64,000 nucleotides of DNA. Origin: Alkalimarinus sediminis. GTDB taxonomy: Bacteria; Pseudomonadota; Gammaproteobacteria; Pseudomonadales; Oleiphilaceae. The DNA is taken from the NCBI RefSeq assembly GCF_026427595.1, contig NZ_CP101527.1:1745001-1809000 (forward strand). The letters run 5' to 3'. Both the position numbers and the translations under genes were made by a program. The notes under the pieces were generated by a model. That model was not told the DNA's origin. It was given only the letters and a program-made list of their open reading frames with translations, and did not search any database. Shown piece after piece: positions 19,069 through 28,497 of the stretch (within the stretch, counting starts at the first letter, position 1; every line of letters starts with the position of its first letter).

Positions 19069-20514
19069 ATGGTCGATGTTAGACCTCTTATTTTTGCCAA
19101 CGCTCTGTTTCTAATGTTATTAGTAACAGCAGGGTTTGCTCATATTAGTAGTCAAGGACCGCTCTCTGGCGCTGTTATTCCATCTACAGATGTCTCTGAA
19201 GCCAGCATTACAAACACTGCGAATAACGAATCTCCAACAACACCTGCTGTAGCCAACACTGGTATTAAAGAGTCTCAGACAGAAACAGCCTCTGCAGAGA
19301 TTAAAGACTCCGATATTTTTGCTGACAACACACCTACAGAAGCTAACGAAGCAGATCAAAGCCAAAATATCGTCGAAGCGGCGCCCGAAACCGAACAAGC
19401 AAAGCAAGGTAATAACTCAGCTGTTGCTGCTGCCATAACGACAAACAGCGTCGCAGCCCCACAGGCATCAGAGCCAGCCAAAGCGGCTGCTGAATTAGCC
19501 CCCGTTGAAGTTCCTCCTGTAGCGGTTGTTGCTTCGCCCAAGCCAAAAGCCGCACCTAAACCCAAGCCTAAACCAGTCGCTACCACTGGCACGCTAATTA
19601 TCCGCTCAAATATTGAAGGCGATATGGTGCTTATTAATGGTAAGCCATATGGCCCAACACGCCTTGAAGTTGAACTGCCACCAGGTAGCTACGATATAGA
19701 GGTCGCTAAGAACGGTTATTCAAGCTGGCAGTCAGAAGTATCAGTTCTACGCGGCAAGAAGCAAACATTAAAGGCAAAACTTGAACACTATACGACAGTG
19801 GATTATAGAAATGGCGAGTGGATCAACGGCATCACAACAGGAGAAGGCACCTACCTTGCTGATGATGGAACCCAGTACCAAGGCGCTTTCGTAAATGGCA
19901 AGTTTCACGGTATTGGCAATATAACCTACCCCGACGGCACAGAGTACCGAGGAGAGTGGTTTGAAGGCGTGATGCAAGGCGACGGTACACTAACGACTAA
20001 TCAGGGAGATACCTTTGTTGGTATCTTTAAAGATGGCGAGTTTAATGGTGAGGGTACACTGACAAAAGCCAATGGTGACATCTATAATGGTTATTGGGTT
20101 AATGGTTCTTTAAATGGCCAAGGCTCTTTGACTACAAAAGATGGTTTACTATTTGTTGGTGGCTTTTCTGAAAATCAGTTTCATGGCGATGGCTCACTCA
20201 CTTACCCTGACGGAAGGCATTATGAAGGCTCCTTTTCCAAGGGACAATTTCATGGCAAAGGCATAGAGATATATGCCAATGGCAAAAAGTATGCTGGCCA
20301 GTTTATGGAAGGTCAATACCACGGGAAAGGCGAACTTATGAATCCGAATGGCAGTAAGATAACTGGAACATTTAAATTTGGCCGCCCATTTGGAAAAGCA
20401 ACATTAACAACACCAGAAGGTGAAATATTCACAGCTAGAACGACTGAACCAGGAGTGTGTTATCGCTTAAAAAGCTATAGGGCAACTCAGTGTCCTCCCA
20501 TGGAAGGCTGGTAA
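19069..20514 (+). CDS. PEGA-domain and MORN-repeat protein, secreted or membrane-anchored
   Basis: A 481-residue protein. Residues about 7-25 are a hydrophobic N-terminal signal or anchor. Residues 30-172 are a low-complexity linker rich in Ala, Thr, Glu and Pro, ending in a KPKPKP run. Residues about 173-239 form a PEGA domain (TGTLIIRSNIEGDMVLING, PPGSYDIEV). Residues 246-452 contain nine consecutive MORN repeats of 22-23 residues (pattern Y-x-G-x-W/F-x-x-G-x-x-x-G-x-G-x-L/I). The tail holds two Cys (464 and 475) that could form a disulfide. MORN repeats form an elongated beta sheet that binds lipids or proteins; PEGA domains are usually extracytoplasmic. The combination suggests an envelope scaffold, which is inference. 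An AAGGTG site precedes the ATG. Confidence 0.8.
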   Translation: MVDVRPLIFANALFLMLLVTAGFAHISSQGPLSGAVIPSTDVSEASITNTANNESPTTPAVANTGIKESQTETASAEIKDSDIFADNTPTEANEADQSQNIVEAAPETEQAKQGNNSAVAAAITTNSVAAPQASEPAKAAAELAPVEVPPVAVVASPKPKAAPKPKPKPVATTGTLIIRSNIEGDMVLINGKPYGPTRLEVELPPGSYDIEVAKNGYSSWQSEVSVLRGKKQTLKAKLEHYTTVDYRNGEWINGITTGEGTYLADDGTQYQGAFVNGKFHGIGNITYPDGTEYRGEWFEGVMQGDGTLTTNQGDTFVGIFKDGEFNGEGTLTKANGDIYNGYWVNGSLNGQGSLTTKDGLLFVGGFSENQFHGDGSLTYPDGRHYEGSFSKGQFHGKGIEIYANGKKYAGQFMEGQYHGKGELMNPNGSKITGTFKFGRPFGKATLTTPEGEIFTARTTEPGVCYRLKSYRATQCPPMEGW

Positions 20515-20534
20515 CGAGTACATGATTATCTAAT

Positions 20535-20544
20535 ACCGTACGGT
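20535..20544. promoter_or_regulatory. Perfect 10-bp palindrome ahead of the response regulator gene
   Basis: ACCGTACGGT lies 57 bp upstream of the start at 20601 in the short spacer. It could be an operator half-array or chance; no partner site is seen. Confidence 0.3.
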
Positions 20545-20600
20545 CCGATAGTTTACGACGAATTAAAGCGATATAAGTGGTTTAAAAACCGAGGTTAGAC

Positions 20601-21668
20601 ATGACAATTAAAAGTGCATTATTGGTTGACGATTCAAAAGTGGCGAGATTTGCCTTGAGCAAATTGCTCGAGAAAATAGATCTAAACGTCAGCATGGCTG
20701 GATCGGCAGAAGAGGCATTAGACTATCTTAGCTCTCACGACAACCCAGACGTGATCTTTATGGACCACCTTATGCCAGGAATGAACGGCGTAGAAGCAAC
20801 CAAGGCGATAAAGAGCAACCCGGATACTGCAGCAATTCCAATAATCATGTGCACCTCTAAAAAGTCTGAGGAGTTTGCAGATGAAGCAAAAGAGTTTGGT
20901 ATTTACAATATTTTAACCAAGCCACCACAGCCTAAAGGTGTCACCACTCTTCTTGAAGAGTTGGGCGAGGCTGTTGAGCGAGGCGAGCTCCCTCAAGCTG
21001 AAGTTTCGCTAAACGCAGAGAGCCAAACTATTGATGAGATGGCAACTGAGAACAACACAGAACAGGAACAGGACATGCTTAATAGTAGCGTAGTTGCGCT
21101 TCCGACAGAGATGATCGAGCAAGTGGCACGCTCAGCAGTTAAGACCAATGTAAACAACCGCTTGCATGAGTTGTTGAGCAGCTTATTTGATGAGCAGTAT
21201 GACCACGTTAAACGCATACTGGAAGAGTCTAAAGCAGAACAAGGTGATCGCCTTAACACCACTATAGAAGAACTGGCAACACAGATAAACGACAGAACAA
21301 ACGCCATAAAAGAAGAGATTGCAGCCGAAGTCAGCTTATTTTTGAGCAATCAGTTAGCCGAACTTAAAGCAGAGATATTAAGCAACCAATCAACTCAGGG
21401 TATGTCTGCCGAACAGATGGAAGAGCTTAAAGACCATATGACATCAGTGCAATCTATCGACACTGAGTTCTGGCAAACACTGCAGTCTGAAGCCATTCAA
21501 CAAGCACATGACATTTCGAGAGAAACTGCTGAAGATATTGCTCAACGAACCATAGACTTGTATACACAAAACCAACGGACTGCGACCAACAAGATATATG
21601 CCATTGCACTAGCAACCAGCATCGGTGTATTTAGTGCGGGCATTGCATTCCTTTCAGGGGTTTTATAA
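20601..21668 (+). CDS. Response regulator with C-terminal membrane anchor
   Basis: A 355-residue protein. Residues 1-125 are a CheY-like receiver with acidic pocket Asp10/Asp11, phospho-acceptor Asp55, Thr85 and Lys107 (LTKPP). Residues about 125-165 are an acidic linker. Residues about 170-330 are helical and heptad-rich with [22 protein letters not shown] and similar runs. Residues about 334-354 are one hydrophobic helix at the very C-terminus ([20 protein letters not shown]), so the protein should be tail-anchored with the receiver in the cytosol. No DNA-binding or enzymatic output domain is present. A GAGG ribosome-binding site fits the ATG. No cognate kinase gene is adjacent. A terminator follows. 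Confidence 0.8.
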   Translation: MTIKSALLVDDSKVARFALSKLLEKIDLNVSMAGSAEEALDYLSSHDNPDVIFMDHLMPGMNGVEATKAIKSNPDTAAIPIIMCTSKKSEEFADEAKEFGIYNILTKPPQPKGVTTLLEELGEAVERGELPQAEVSLNAESQTIDEMATENNTEQEQDMLNSSVVALPTEMIEQVARSAVKTNVNNRLHELLSSLFDEQYDHVKRILEESKAEQGDRLNTTIEELATQINDRTNAIKEEIAAEVSLFLSNQLAELKAEILSNQSTQGMSAEQMEELKDHMTSVQSIDTEFWQTLQSEAIQQAHDISRETAEDIAQRTIDLYTQNQRTATNKIYAIALATSIGVFSAGIAFLSGVL

Positions 21669-21705
21669 CCGTAAAGTCTACCCCCCCACCCATTAACACC
21701 TCTTT

Positions 21706-21733
21706 AAAAGCACGGATTTAACCGTGCTTTTTT
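21706..21733 (+). terminator. Intrinsic terminator after the response regulator gene
   Basis: AAAAGCACGG (21706-21715) and CCGTGCTTTT (21722-21731) form the stem with a 6-nt loop, followed by further T residues. Confidence 0.9.
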
Positions 21734-21841
21734 ATGCCTGATATTTATTATCAATAATCTACTGGGTGGCAGATGAGCTGTATAGATTGTAGATGGTAGA
21801 TGGTAGCGAAGGGTTTAAGCTTAAAAATAGATAACAAGCAA

Positions 21842-24712
21842 TTAATTCAGCAACTCTAATAGTTTATCGAGAGGCAGTGGTTTGCTGTAAAAATACCCCT
21901 GATAGGCCCTACAGCCATGCTGCTCTAAAAACTCCATCTGCTCTTGAGTCTCAACCCCTTCAGCAAGCACTGACATGTTCAACTCATTTGCCAAGGTTAT
22001 AATCGCAACGGTTATTGCTGCATCACTCGCATCTACACCAATATCATTAATAAACGAGCGGTCGATCTTTAGTGTGTCTATGGGTAAATTCTTAAGGTAA
22101 CTCATCGAAGAGTAGCCTGTACCGAAGTCGTCAATAGCCAACGTTATACCTAGCGCTCGAAACGCTTCAAGCGTCTCTATTACTGCATCTAGATCTCCGA
22201 TAAGCATACTCTCAGTTAATTCAAGCTCGATGTTGTCGGGTTTAAGGCCGGTACACTTCAACTGGTCGGTAATGAGCTGAATAAGCTTGTCAGACTCCCT
22301 AAATTGGGAAGCCGATAAATTTATAGCCACTCGCAACGAATTCGGAATTAACTCATTCAGCTTGACCGCATCTTTAACCGCTTGGATAATGACCCATTCA
22401 CCTATCTGCTCCATTAATCCACTCTCTTCAGCGATAGGGATAAAAGTCTCAGGCGAAATAAACGTCCCTTCATCATTCCAGCGAATTAGCGCTTCAACCC
22501 CTTTTACTAAGCCGGTACTCATTTCAATTTGAGGCTGATAATAGAGCTCAAAGCAATTTTTCTGTATTGCCACCTTCAAACGCCGCTCAATATTCAGTTG
22601 AGCCAACGCTTTTTCATTCATCTCACGGGTGTAGAACTGGAAGTTATTTCGACCTTCAGCTTTTGCATGATACATAGCTAAATCAGCACAGCGAAGCAAA
22701 TCATCGCTTTCATCTCCGTCTATAGGACAAAGACTGACACCCATGCTCGTGGTGACAGACACAATGCCACCATCAATCTCAATAGGCACTCTAATTTGCT
22801 CTAACAGATTCTCAGCAAAATACACAACTTCGTTGATATCCTGCACATCAGACATCACCACAATAAACTCATCAGCGCCTAATCGAGCAACAGTATTTTG
22901 ACTACCAACATGCTCAGTCAGTCGCTGCGATACATGTTTGATGAGCTCATCACCAGACTTATGGCCGAGAGAGTCATTTATTGTTTTAAACTTATCAATA
23001 TCAAGCATAAAAACTGCGACATATGAGTAGTTTCTAGTCGCCTGATTAATGGCCTGCGCCATTCTATCAAGTAGAAGGCGTCTATTCGGCAACCCAGTAA
23101 GGCTATCGTAAAACGCCAGTTGTTTAATTTTATCCTGAGCCTGTTTTAGTGCAGTGTAATCTTCAGACGTTGAAACATATTGAACAATTGCACCGCTTTC
23201 ATCTTTAATGGGTGAAATCGTATCCATTGACCAGTATAGCTCACCGCTTTTTTTGCGATTATGGAACTCACCTTTCCACTTTCTGCCATTACTAAGATCT
23301 AAAAAAACTTTATGAAACTTAGCCGCTTCCTGTTGGTTGCTGCAGAGAATTGAAGGTGATGAGTCTTTGATATCTTCTAACGCATAACCAGTAAGCGCTG
23401 AAAAGCGAGGGTTAACATACTCAATAAAGCCGTCTGCATTCATAATGGCCACCGCATCTGTGCTTTGGTCAACCACACTAGAAAGCAACTGCAATCGTTT
23501 TTCTGCTTCTTTACGTTTTGTTTCTATCTGCAAATTACTAAATGCATAGCTTAAGTCTTCAGACAGGTTTGACAGCAACTGCATGAGTTTCGGGTTAAAT
23601 ACATCTTTTTGATTAGAGTATACCGCTAGTATTGAGGTTACTTTTTGGTCGACAAAAATAGGAACAGACACCGCAGAAGCAAAGCCCCTTTTGAGAGCCT
23701 CTTCTTTTAATGACTGAAAGCCTTGCTCAAGTTTAAGATTATTAATACAGATAACTTTGCGTTCATTGATAGATTTTACCACGGGGCCTTCACGGTAACG
23801 CTCAACACTCAAGTCGATATTGAGGTTTTCTACATATCCATCATTTTTGCCGGAGTAACAAGCAGGTATAACTTTGCTGCCTTCAACATCACCTATCCAA
23901 GCTAATACAAAGCCACCTTCATCTATGGCTAGATCGCAGATATTTTTCGAGAGCTTTGCTCTATCCTGAATTCGTGTTATCGCTCGATTAGAGAGCGTTA
24001 ACATTTTGTACAGTTGATTTAGCTGATCAATCTTGTGTTGAGACAACTTGCGACGAGTAAGGTCTCGCCCAACAGCCAGTACACAGGTTTTATTGTTAGA
24101 GACGACTACCTTTAAGGCAATTTCCACCTCAATAGGTTTTCCATCCGAACGGATCGCTTCTTCTACGAAGGTGACACGACGACCACTTTCAATCGTCTTA
24201 TTTACGTTTTTAACGACCGTTTCTAAATTATTAGGATGCACAAGCTTTAGGGGCATGCCAAGCATCGCTTCTCGCTTGTATTTTAATGCAACGGCACCTG
24301 ATGTATTCACATCAATATAGGTGAGGGATACAGGATCAACTAAATAGACGCCTTCAAATGCGTGAGCAGCCAGCCCGCCTACCAAGCCCCCAAAAGGCTC
24401 TTCAGAGGAAGTTGGTGAGAGTAGCTCTCTTAACTGACGTCGACCATTGGGCGACAATACTTTATAAGCAATGAGTAACCCTAACAACCCCGTCAATAAA
24501 ACCAAAAGGTTTGAACTTTCATTGCTGATAAGCAACAAGATTACCGGGGTAAAACACAACCCCGCCACTAATAAAAAAACAGCCGCAAGCGGAGAGTTGT
24601 TACCCTTAGCAGTCATAAAGTATTTTATAAACACAAAAACTACAGAAAGCCATAAGGTTGCTTGAACAACCTTGAGCAGTATTAAAAAGTCATTCCCCAT
24701 TGATACCAACAC
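21842..24712 (-). CDS. Membrane PAS-GAF-PAS-GGDEF-EAL c-di-GMP signalling protein
   Basis: A 956-residue protein. Three hydrophobic segments lie within residues 8-87. A PAS domain (about 105-230), a GAF domain (about 245-400) and a second PAS/PAC (about 405-525) follow. The GGDEF domain (about 530-690) has DSLTGLPNRR and DIDKFKTINDSLGH, but its signature is LGADEF rather than GGDEF and no RxxD inhibitory site precedes it. The EAL domain (about 700-950) keeps EALIRW, ELTES, DDFGTGYSS, KIDRSF and EGVET, so phosphodiesterase activity is expected, with the GGDEF part possibly regulatory. A second Met four codons in is an alternative start. The gene is monocistronic. Confidence 0.9.
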   Translation of the reverse strand: MLVSMGNDFLILLKVVQATLWLSVVFVFIKYFMTAKGNNSPLAAVFLLVAGLCFTPVILLLISNESSNLLVLLTGLLGLLIAYKVLSPNGRRQLRELLSPTSSEEPFGGLVGGLAAHAFEGVYLVDPVSLTYIDVNTSGAVALKYKREAMLGMPLKLVHPNNLETVVKNVNKTIESGRRVTFVEEAIRSDGKPIEVEIALKVVVSNNKTCVLAVGRDLTRRKLSQHKIDQLNQLYKMLTLSNRAITRIQDRAKLSKNICDLAIDEGGFVLAWIGDVEGSKVIPACYSGKNDGYVENLNIDLSVERYREGPVVKSINERKVICINNLKLEQGFQSLKEEALKRGFASAVSVPIFVDQKVTSILAVYSNQKDVFNPKLMQLLSNLSEDLSYAFSNLQIETKRKEAEKRLQLLSSVVDQSTDAVAIMNADGFIEYVNPRFSALTGYALEDIKDSSPSILCSNQQEAAKFHKVFLDLSNGRKWKGEFHNRKKSGELYWSMDTISPIKDESGAIVQYVSTSEDYTALKQAQDKIKQLAFYDSLTGLPNRRLLLDRMAQAINQATRNYSYVAVFMLDIDKFKTINDSLGHKSGDELIKHVSQRLTEHVGSQNTVARLGADEFIVVMSDVQDINEVVYFAENLLEQIRVPIEIDGGIVSVTTSMGVSLCPIDGDESDDLLRCADLAMYHAKAEGRNNFQFYTREMNEKALAQLNIERRLKVAIQKNCFELYYQPQIEMSTGLVKGVEALIRWNDEGTFISPETFIPIAEESGLMEQIGEWVIIQAVKDAVKLNELIPNSLRVAINLSASQFRESDKLIQLITDQLKCTGLKPDNIELELTESMLIGDLDAVIETLEAFRALGITLAIDDFGTGYSSMSYLKNLPIDTLKIDRSFINDIGVDASDAAITVAIITLANELNMSVLAEGVETQEQMEFLEQHGCRAYQGYFYSKPLPLDKLLELLN

Positions 24713-24986
24713 TTGTTATTTTTGAAACGAGTAATTTCCTAATCAAATATAAACTCAATACGTATAGATTAGCTTACCTTCATATTAATGTAATCATTAA
24801 ACTCAGAAAGTTCCTATATTTTAGCCAGCCACTATTGGAGCAAAACGCTCTTCTTTATGAGCAGAGTACTTATCTGTTACAATACCGCCCTGTTATGGTT
24901 TTTTAGTACAATGCGTTGCGTGTCGACCTCTACTACCTGGCCAGCTAATGGTCATCATCCATTTTCGAACTTTCGGCTAACTCTTC

Positions 24987-25838
24987 ATGAATCAACTATT
25001 CGTAGACAACTTAACTGTTATTGATTTCTCATATCTAGATACTAATCGAGGTATTCTGGGTGAAAGCTGGATTGTTGATGTCGAGCTCCAGGGTGAACTG
25101 GATGACCAAGGCATGCTATTTGACTTCGGTGACGTAAAAAAGAAAGTAAAGAGCGTGATCGATTATGAGGTAGATCATAAGCTAGTGATACCCTCAAATC
25201 ACCCCAGTATCGCCATCACACAGTCAGACACATCTATCGAAGCCATATTTACCGCAGACAATGGAGAACAGATCATCCACAAGTCGCCCGCGGAAGCGCT
25301 TACCCAAATAGCAGACATCGAAATTAATAAGGGTAATGTTTCTGCTTATCTGTGTGATAAGATTCTGCAGCAACTGCCATCAAATGTAACGGGTATCAAT
25401 ATTGTTCTCAGAGAAGAGAACATCGATGGACCCTTCTATCATTACAGTCATGGCCTAAAAAAGCACCAAGGGAACTGCCAACGTATCGCACACGGCCACC
25501 GCTCTACCATTAATATTTTCAAAGATGGCAATGCAGATCTAGCCTTAGAAACGCAGTGGGCATCACTATTTCGTGATATCTACATTGGCACAGAAGAAGA
25601 TGTTTCAAGCCAACCGATTATTAACAACCTACCACACACTCACTTTTCTTATACCTCTATACAAGGCTTATTTGAGCTAACACTTCCTTCCCGTCAGGTT
25701 TATCTCATCAAGACCGACTCGACAGTTGAGTGGATTGCAACACACATTGCCGAGCAACTTAAACAAGAGACCCCTTCTAGCCACTTTAAGGTAAAAGCAT
25801 TTGAAGGTGTGGGCAAAGGCGCAATAGCTCACCGCTAG
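24987..25838 (+). CDS. Two-domain 6-pyruvoyl-tetrahydropterin synthase/QueD-like protein
   Basis: A 283-residue protein that reads as two PTPS (T-fold) domains in tandem. Domain 1 (about 1-150) keeps the second half of the family signature: DDQGMLFDFGDVKKKV (39-54) and VDH (62-64), but lacks the zinc histidines (GES where HGH is expected). Domain 2 (about 150-283) keeps the first half: SHGLKKHQGNCQRIAHGH (154-171) with candidate zinc ligands His155, His169, His171 and catalytic Cys164, plus the late STVEWIA and VKAFE blocks, but lacks the LDH segment. One composite site per chain is plausible. Canonical QueD is about 120 residues. The substrate cannot be told, and no queC, queE or folE neighbour is present. 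Confidence 0.75.
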   Translation: MNQLFVDNLTVIDFSYLDTNRGILGESWIVDVELQGELDDQGMLFDFGDVKKKVKSVIDYEVDHKLVIPSNHPSIAITQSDTSIEAIFTADNGEQIIHKSPAEALTQIADIEINKGNVSAYLCDKILQQLPSNVTGINIVLREENIDGPFYHYSHGLKKHQGNCQRIAHGHRSTINIFKDGNADLALETQWASLFRDIYIGTEEDVSSQPIINNLPHTHFSYTSIQGLFELTLPSRQVYLIKTDSTVEWIATHIAEQLKQETPSSHFKVKAFEGVGKGAIAHR

Positions 25839-25930
25839 CCTTTCTCAGGTAAAATAATCGTAAACGACCTCCTCCTATCAGGGCTTTATTTACGCTATAA
25901 TGCCCTCTTCTTTATTATGTGGTGTGTATC

Positions 25931-26359
25931 ATGAGAATCTGCGGTGTTGAGTTAAAAGGCAATGAAGCAATTATTTGCTTGATGTCTTTGTCTGACGGCT
26001 TGGTTGATCTTCCTGACTGTCGAGTACGTCGATTAACGCTCGTCGATGTAAACAGCAGAGAGCAGCTAGCGGAGTTTAAATTTGCCTTTACCAAACTAAT
26101 GGAAGACTACAAAGTCGAAAAGGTTGTAATTCGTCAAAGACCCACTAAAGGTAAGTTTGCAGGCAGCGCTAATGGCTTCAAAATGGAAGCTGCCATTCAA
26201 CTTATCGACACAGTGGAGGTAGAAACGCTTTCTGCTACCGAAATAAAAGAGCTATTAAACTATAACCCTATCCCGATTCCTTTCAGCAGCACCGGCTTAA
26301 AGGCGTTTCAGGAGTCTGCTTTTACGACTGCTTTTGCTTCCATTTCACGCAAAAAATAG
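25931..26359 (+). CDS. DUF3010 family protein
   Basis: A 142-residue cytosolic protein beginning MRICGVELKGNEAII, the hallmark of DUF3010. Function is not known. A GTG 12 bp upstream is possible, but the ATG at 25931 matches the family start. The C-terminal KAFQESAFTTAFASI block is also characteristic. The gene follows the PTPS-like gene by 92 bp; a shared role is not implied. Confidence 0.85.
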   Translation: MRICGVELKGNEAIICLMSLSDGLVDLPDCRVRRLTLVDVNSREQLAEFKFAFTKLMEDYKVEKVVIRQRPTKGKFAGSANGFKMEAAIQLIDTVEVETLSATEIKELLNYNPIPIPFSSTGLKAFQESAFTTAFASISRKK

Positions 26360-26473
26360 TACCGTATAATGGGTCGCGCAACGCAAGCAATCTTGTAGTT
26401 GCTCGACCTAACGACTTTGCTAACAGCTACCGCCTTTTCTCACGACCCTTCGCTTTAACAGTTCCGACAACAG

Positions 26474-26533
26474 CAATTCCGTCAACAACAGCTCTAAAAA
26501 CAACAATTCCGTCAACAACAGCTCTAAAAACAA
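26474..26533. repeat. 30-bp perfect tandem duplication between DUF3010 gene and tRNAs
   Basis: 26474-26503 and 26504-26533 are identical; partial copies of the CAGCTCTGAAAA part continue to about 26560. It lies in the 307-bp spacer 26360-26666, which otherwise holds only the tRNA terminator. Confidence 0.95.
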
Positions 26534-26623
26534 CAGCTCTGAAAAAACAGCTCTGAAAACATAAGCGCATACAGCACTAACTCTGCACTTTCATACATCA
26601 GTCTTAGCGCTATATTTTAAGCA

Positions 26624-26657
26624 AAAAAAAACCTGAAGCAGTCTGCTTCAGGTTTTT
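26624..26657 (-). terminator. Intrinsic terminator of the gltX-tRNA transcript
   Basis: ACCTGAAGCA and TGCTTCAGGT form a 10-bp stem flanked by A-run and T-run. It lies 10 bp beyond the 3' end of tRNA-Glu on the minus strand. Confidence 0.9.
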
Positions 26658-26666
26658 TGGAATAAT

Positions 26667-26742
26667 TGGCGTCCCCAAGGGGAGTCGAACCCCTGTTACC
26701 GCCGTGAAAGGGCGGTGTCCTAGGCCTCTAGACGATGGGGAC
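26667..26742 (-). tRNA. tRNA-Glu (anticodon TTC)
   Basis: A 76-nt cloverleaf is read on the minus strand: acceptor GTCCCC pairs with GGGGAC, anticodon loop CTTTCAC with TTC, T-loop GGTTCGACTCC, discriminator G and encoded CCA (26667-26669). It lies in the same transcript as gltX, whose product charges it. Confidence 0.97.
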
Positions 26743-26759
26743 CCGGAACTTTGATGATT

Positions 26760-26835
26760 TGGTGGAGCCATGCGGGATCGAACCGCAGACCTCAACGCTG
26801 CCAGCGTTGCGCTCTCCCAGCTGAGCTATGGCCCC
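26760..26835 (-). tRNA. tRNA-Ala (anticodon GGC)
   Basis: A 76-nt cloverleaf on the minus strand. The anticodon loop is CTGGCAG with GGC. The acceptor GGGGCCA pairs with TGGCTCC and includes the G3-U70 pair that identifies tRNA-Ala. CCA is encoded (26760-26762). Confidence 0.97.
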
Positions 26836-26901
26836 AATGAGTCATCGGGGGCGTATATTATTGAGTTACCCCCTATGAGTCAAGTATTTTACTATCTATT
26901 T

Positions 26902-28398
26902 CTAAGACTCTTCGATCTTATTAAGTATCGCCTGATACTCTTTCTCAACTCGTTTTGTCTCTTTCTTAGAGAAACCACCCAGCAAGTTTAGCGCATGACG
27001 TAAACGTGCTCGAGTCATATCGGGGCCCAATAGAGTCATAGAGTCCATTACAGACCAAGAGTTTGGGGTACCTGCAATAGCGACAAAAATTGGGAAGTTA
27101 AACTCTCCCATTTTAAGCTCCATTGCTTTAGACAATGCTTTTACATCAGCAAAGATATTATCTTTGGTCCAATGTCTTTGTGCTTCTAGCTTCCATAGTG
27201 CGAACTGTAATACACGCTTAACCTGCCCTTCTTCAAGCTTATTATGGTTAAAGTCTTCTGTCGCAAGGTTTAGCATCCCAGAGAACATAAAACCAGCTAG
27301 AGGCACCACATCACTGAAGGTGTCCACTCGTCCTTTAAGGTGGGGAATAAGTGGTGACATCTTCTCGTTATTAAATGACCATTGCTGCAACCGCGTAGCA
27401 AAATCCTCTTCAGATAAGTTCTCACGAATCCACAGACCATTCAGCCAGCTCAATTTCTCAACATCAAATATAGGCCCACCTAACGACACTCGAGAAATAT
27501 CAAAGTTTGTGATCATCTCTTCCAGGCTAAACTTTTCACTCTCATCGGGCATCGACCATCCCATGCGCCCCAGATAGTTTACAACCGCTTCGGGTAAGAA
27601 CCCCATACGCTCATAATAGTTAATGCTTGTTGGGTTTTTACGCTTACTTAACTTACTTTTATCAGGGTTACGTAGCAGTGGCATATGACATAGCACAGGC
27701 ATATCCCAATCAAAGTACTGATACAACAGTTGATGCTTAGGGGCAGAATTTATCCACTCTTCACCACGAATAACATGGGTAATATCCATGAGGTGATCAT
27801 CAACAACGTTAGCGAGATGATAAGTTGGCATCCCATCTGATTTAAGTAGTATTTGGCAGTCAACTTGCGACCAATCTATTTCGATCGAGCCTCGTAGCAT
27901 ATCGTCGATCACACAGGTCCCCTCATCAGGCACCTTCATTCTGATTACATACGGTTGGCCTGCTGCTAGCTTAGCCTTGACTTCGTCTTCGGATAATTCC
28001 AGATTACCTTTAATTCCAGGGTTTAAACCGGCCGCCTTACGCTCTTCTCTTATTTGCTCTAGCTCTTCTGGCGTTCTAAAGCAGTAAAACGCATGTCCTT
28101 TTTCAACCAGTTCTAAAGCATAAGCCTTATAGTCGTCTTTTCGCTCACTCTGACGATAAGGCCCTTTTGGTCCACCTACATCCGGTCCTTCATCCCAATC
28201 CAAACCTAACCAACGTAATGCACCCAGGATATCTTGCTCAGATTCAGCCGTACTTCGAGCCTGATCAGTATCTTCTATGCGCAGAATAAACTGCCCGCCA
28301 TGTTGACGAGCAAAACACATATTAAACAGTGCAATGTAAGCGGTTCCTACGTGGGGGTCGCCTGTTGGAGATGGCGCAATTCGGGTACGAACAGTCAT
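26902..28398 (-). CDS. gltX: Glutamyl-tRNA synthetase
   Basis: A 498-residue class I aminoacyl-tRNA synthetase that charges tRNA-Glu. The HIGH-type motif is [13 protein letters not shown] (His16) and the KMSKS-type motif is KLSKR (249-253). Rossmann core, CP and C-terminal anticodon-binding domains fit the full length. tRNA-Ala and tRNA-Glu follow in the same orientation 66 bp downstream, as in Pseudomonas. Confidence 0.97.
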   Translation of the reverse strand: MTVRTRIAPSPTGDPHVGTAYIALFNMCFARQHGGQFILRIEDTDQARSTAESEQDILGALRWLGLDWDEGPDVGGPKGPYRQSERKDDYKAYALELVEKGHAFYCFRTPEELEQIREERKAAGLNPGIKGNLELSEDEVKAKLAAGQPYVIRMKVPDEGTCVIDDMLRGSIEIDWSQVDCQILLKSDGMPTYHLANVVDDHLMDITHVIRGEEWINSAPKHQLLYQYFDWDMPVLCHMPLLRNPDKSKLSKRKNPTSINYYERMGFLPEAVVNYLGRMGWSMPDESEKFSLEEMITNFDISRVSLGGPIFDVEKLSWLNGLWIRENLSEEDFATRLQQWSFNNEKMSPLIPHLKGRVDTFSDVVPLAGFMFSGMLNLATEDFNHNKLEEGQVKRVLQFALWKLEAQRHWTKDNIFADVKALSKAMELKMGEFNFPIFVAIAGTPNSWSVMDSMTLLGPDMTRARLRHALNLLGGFSKKETKRVEKEYQAILNKIEES

Positions 28399-28497
28399 GA
28401 AATGAATTTCTCTCTGTAAATGACTTATAAAAAGGGCGTATTATACGCTAAACAGTAATATAGACATCAATTAGTTATGCGCGTAGTAAGCTATACA

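Noticed and set aside
26610-26795. Short frame over the tRNA genes
   Set aside because: It spans tRNA-Glu, part of tRNA-Ala and the terminator, which are well supported.
26667-26835. tRNA genes as an integration site of a mobile element
   Set aside because: No integrase, no duplicated tRNA 3' end and no change of gene style nearby.
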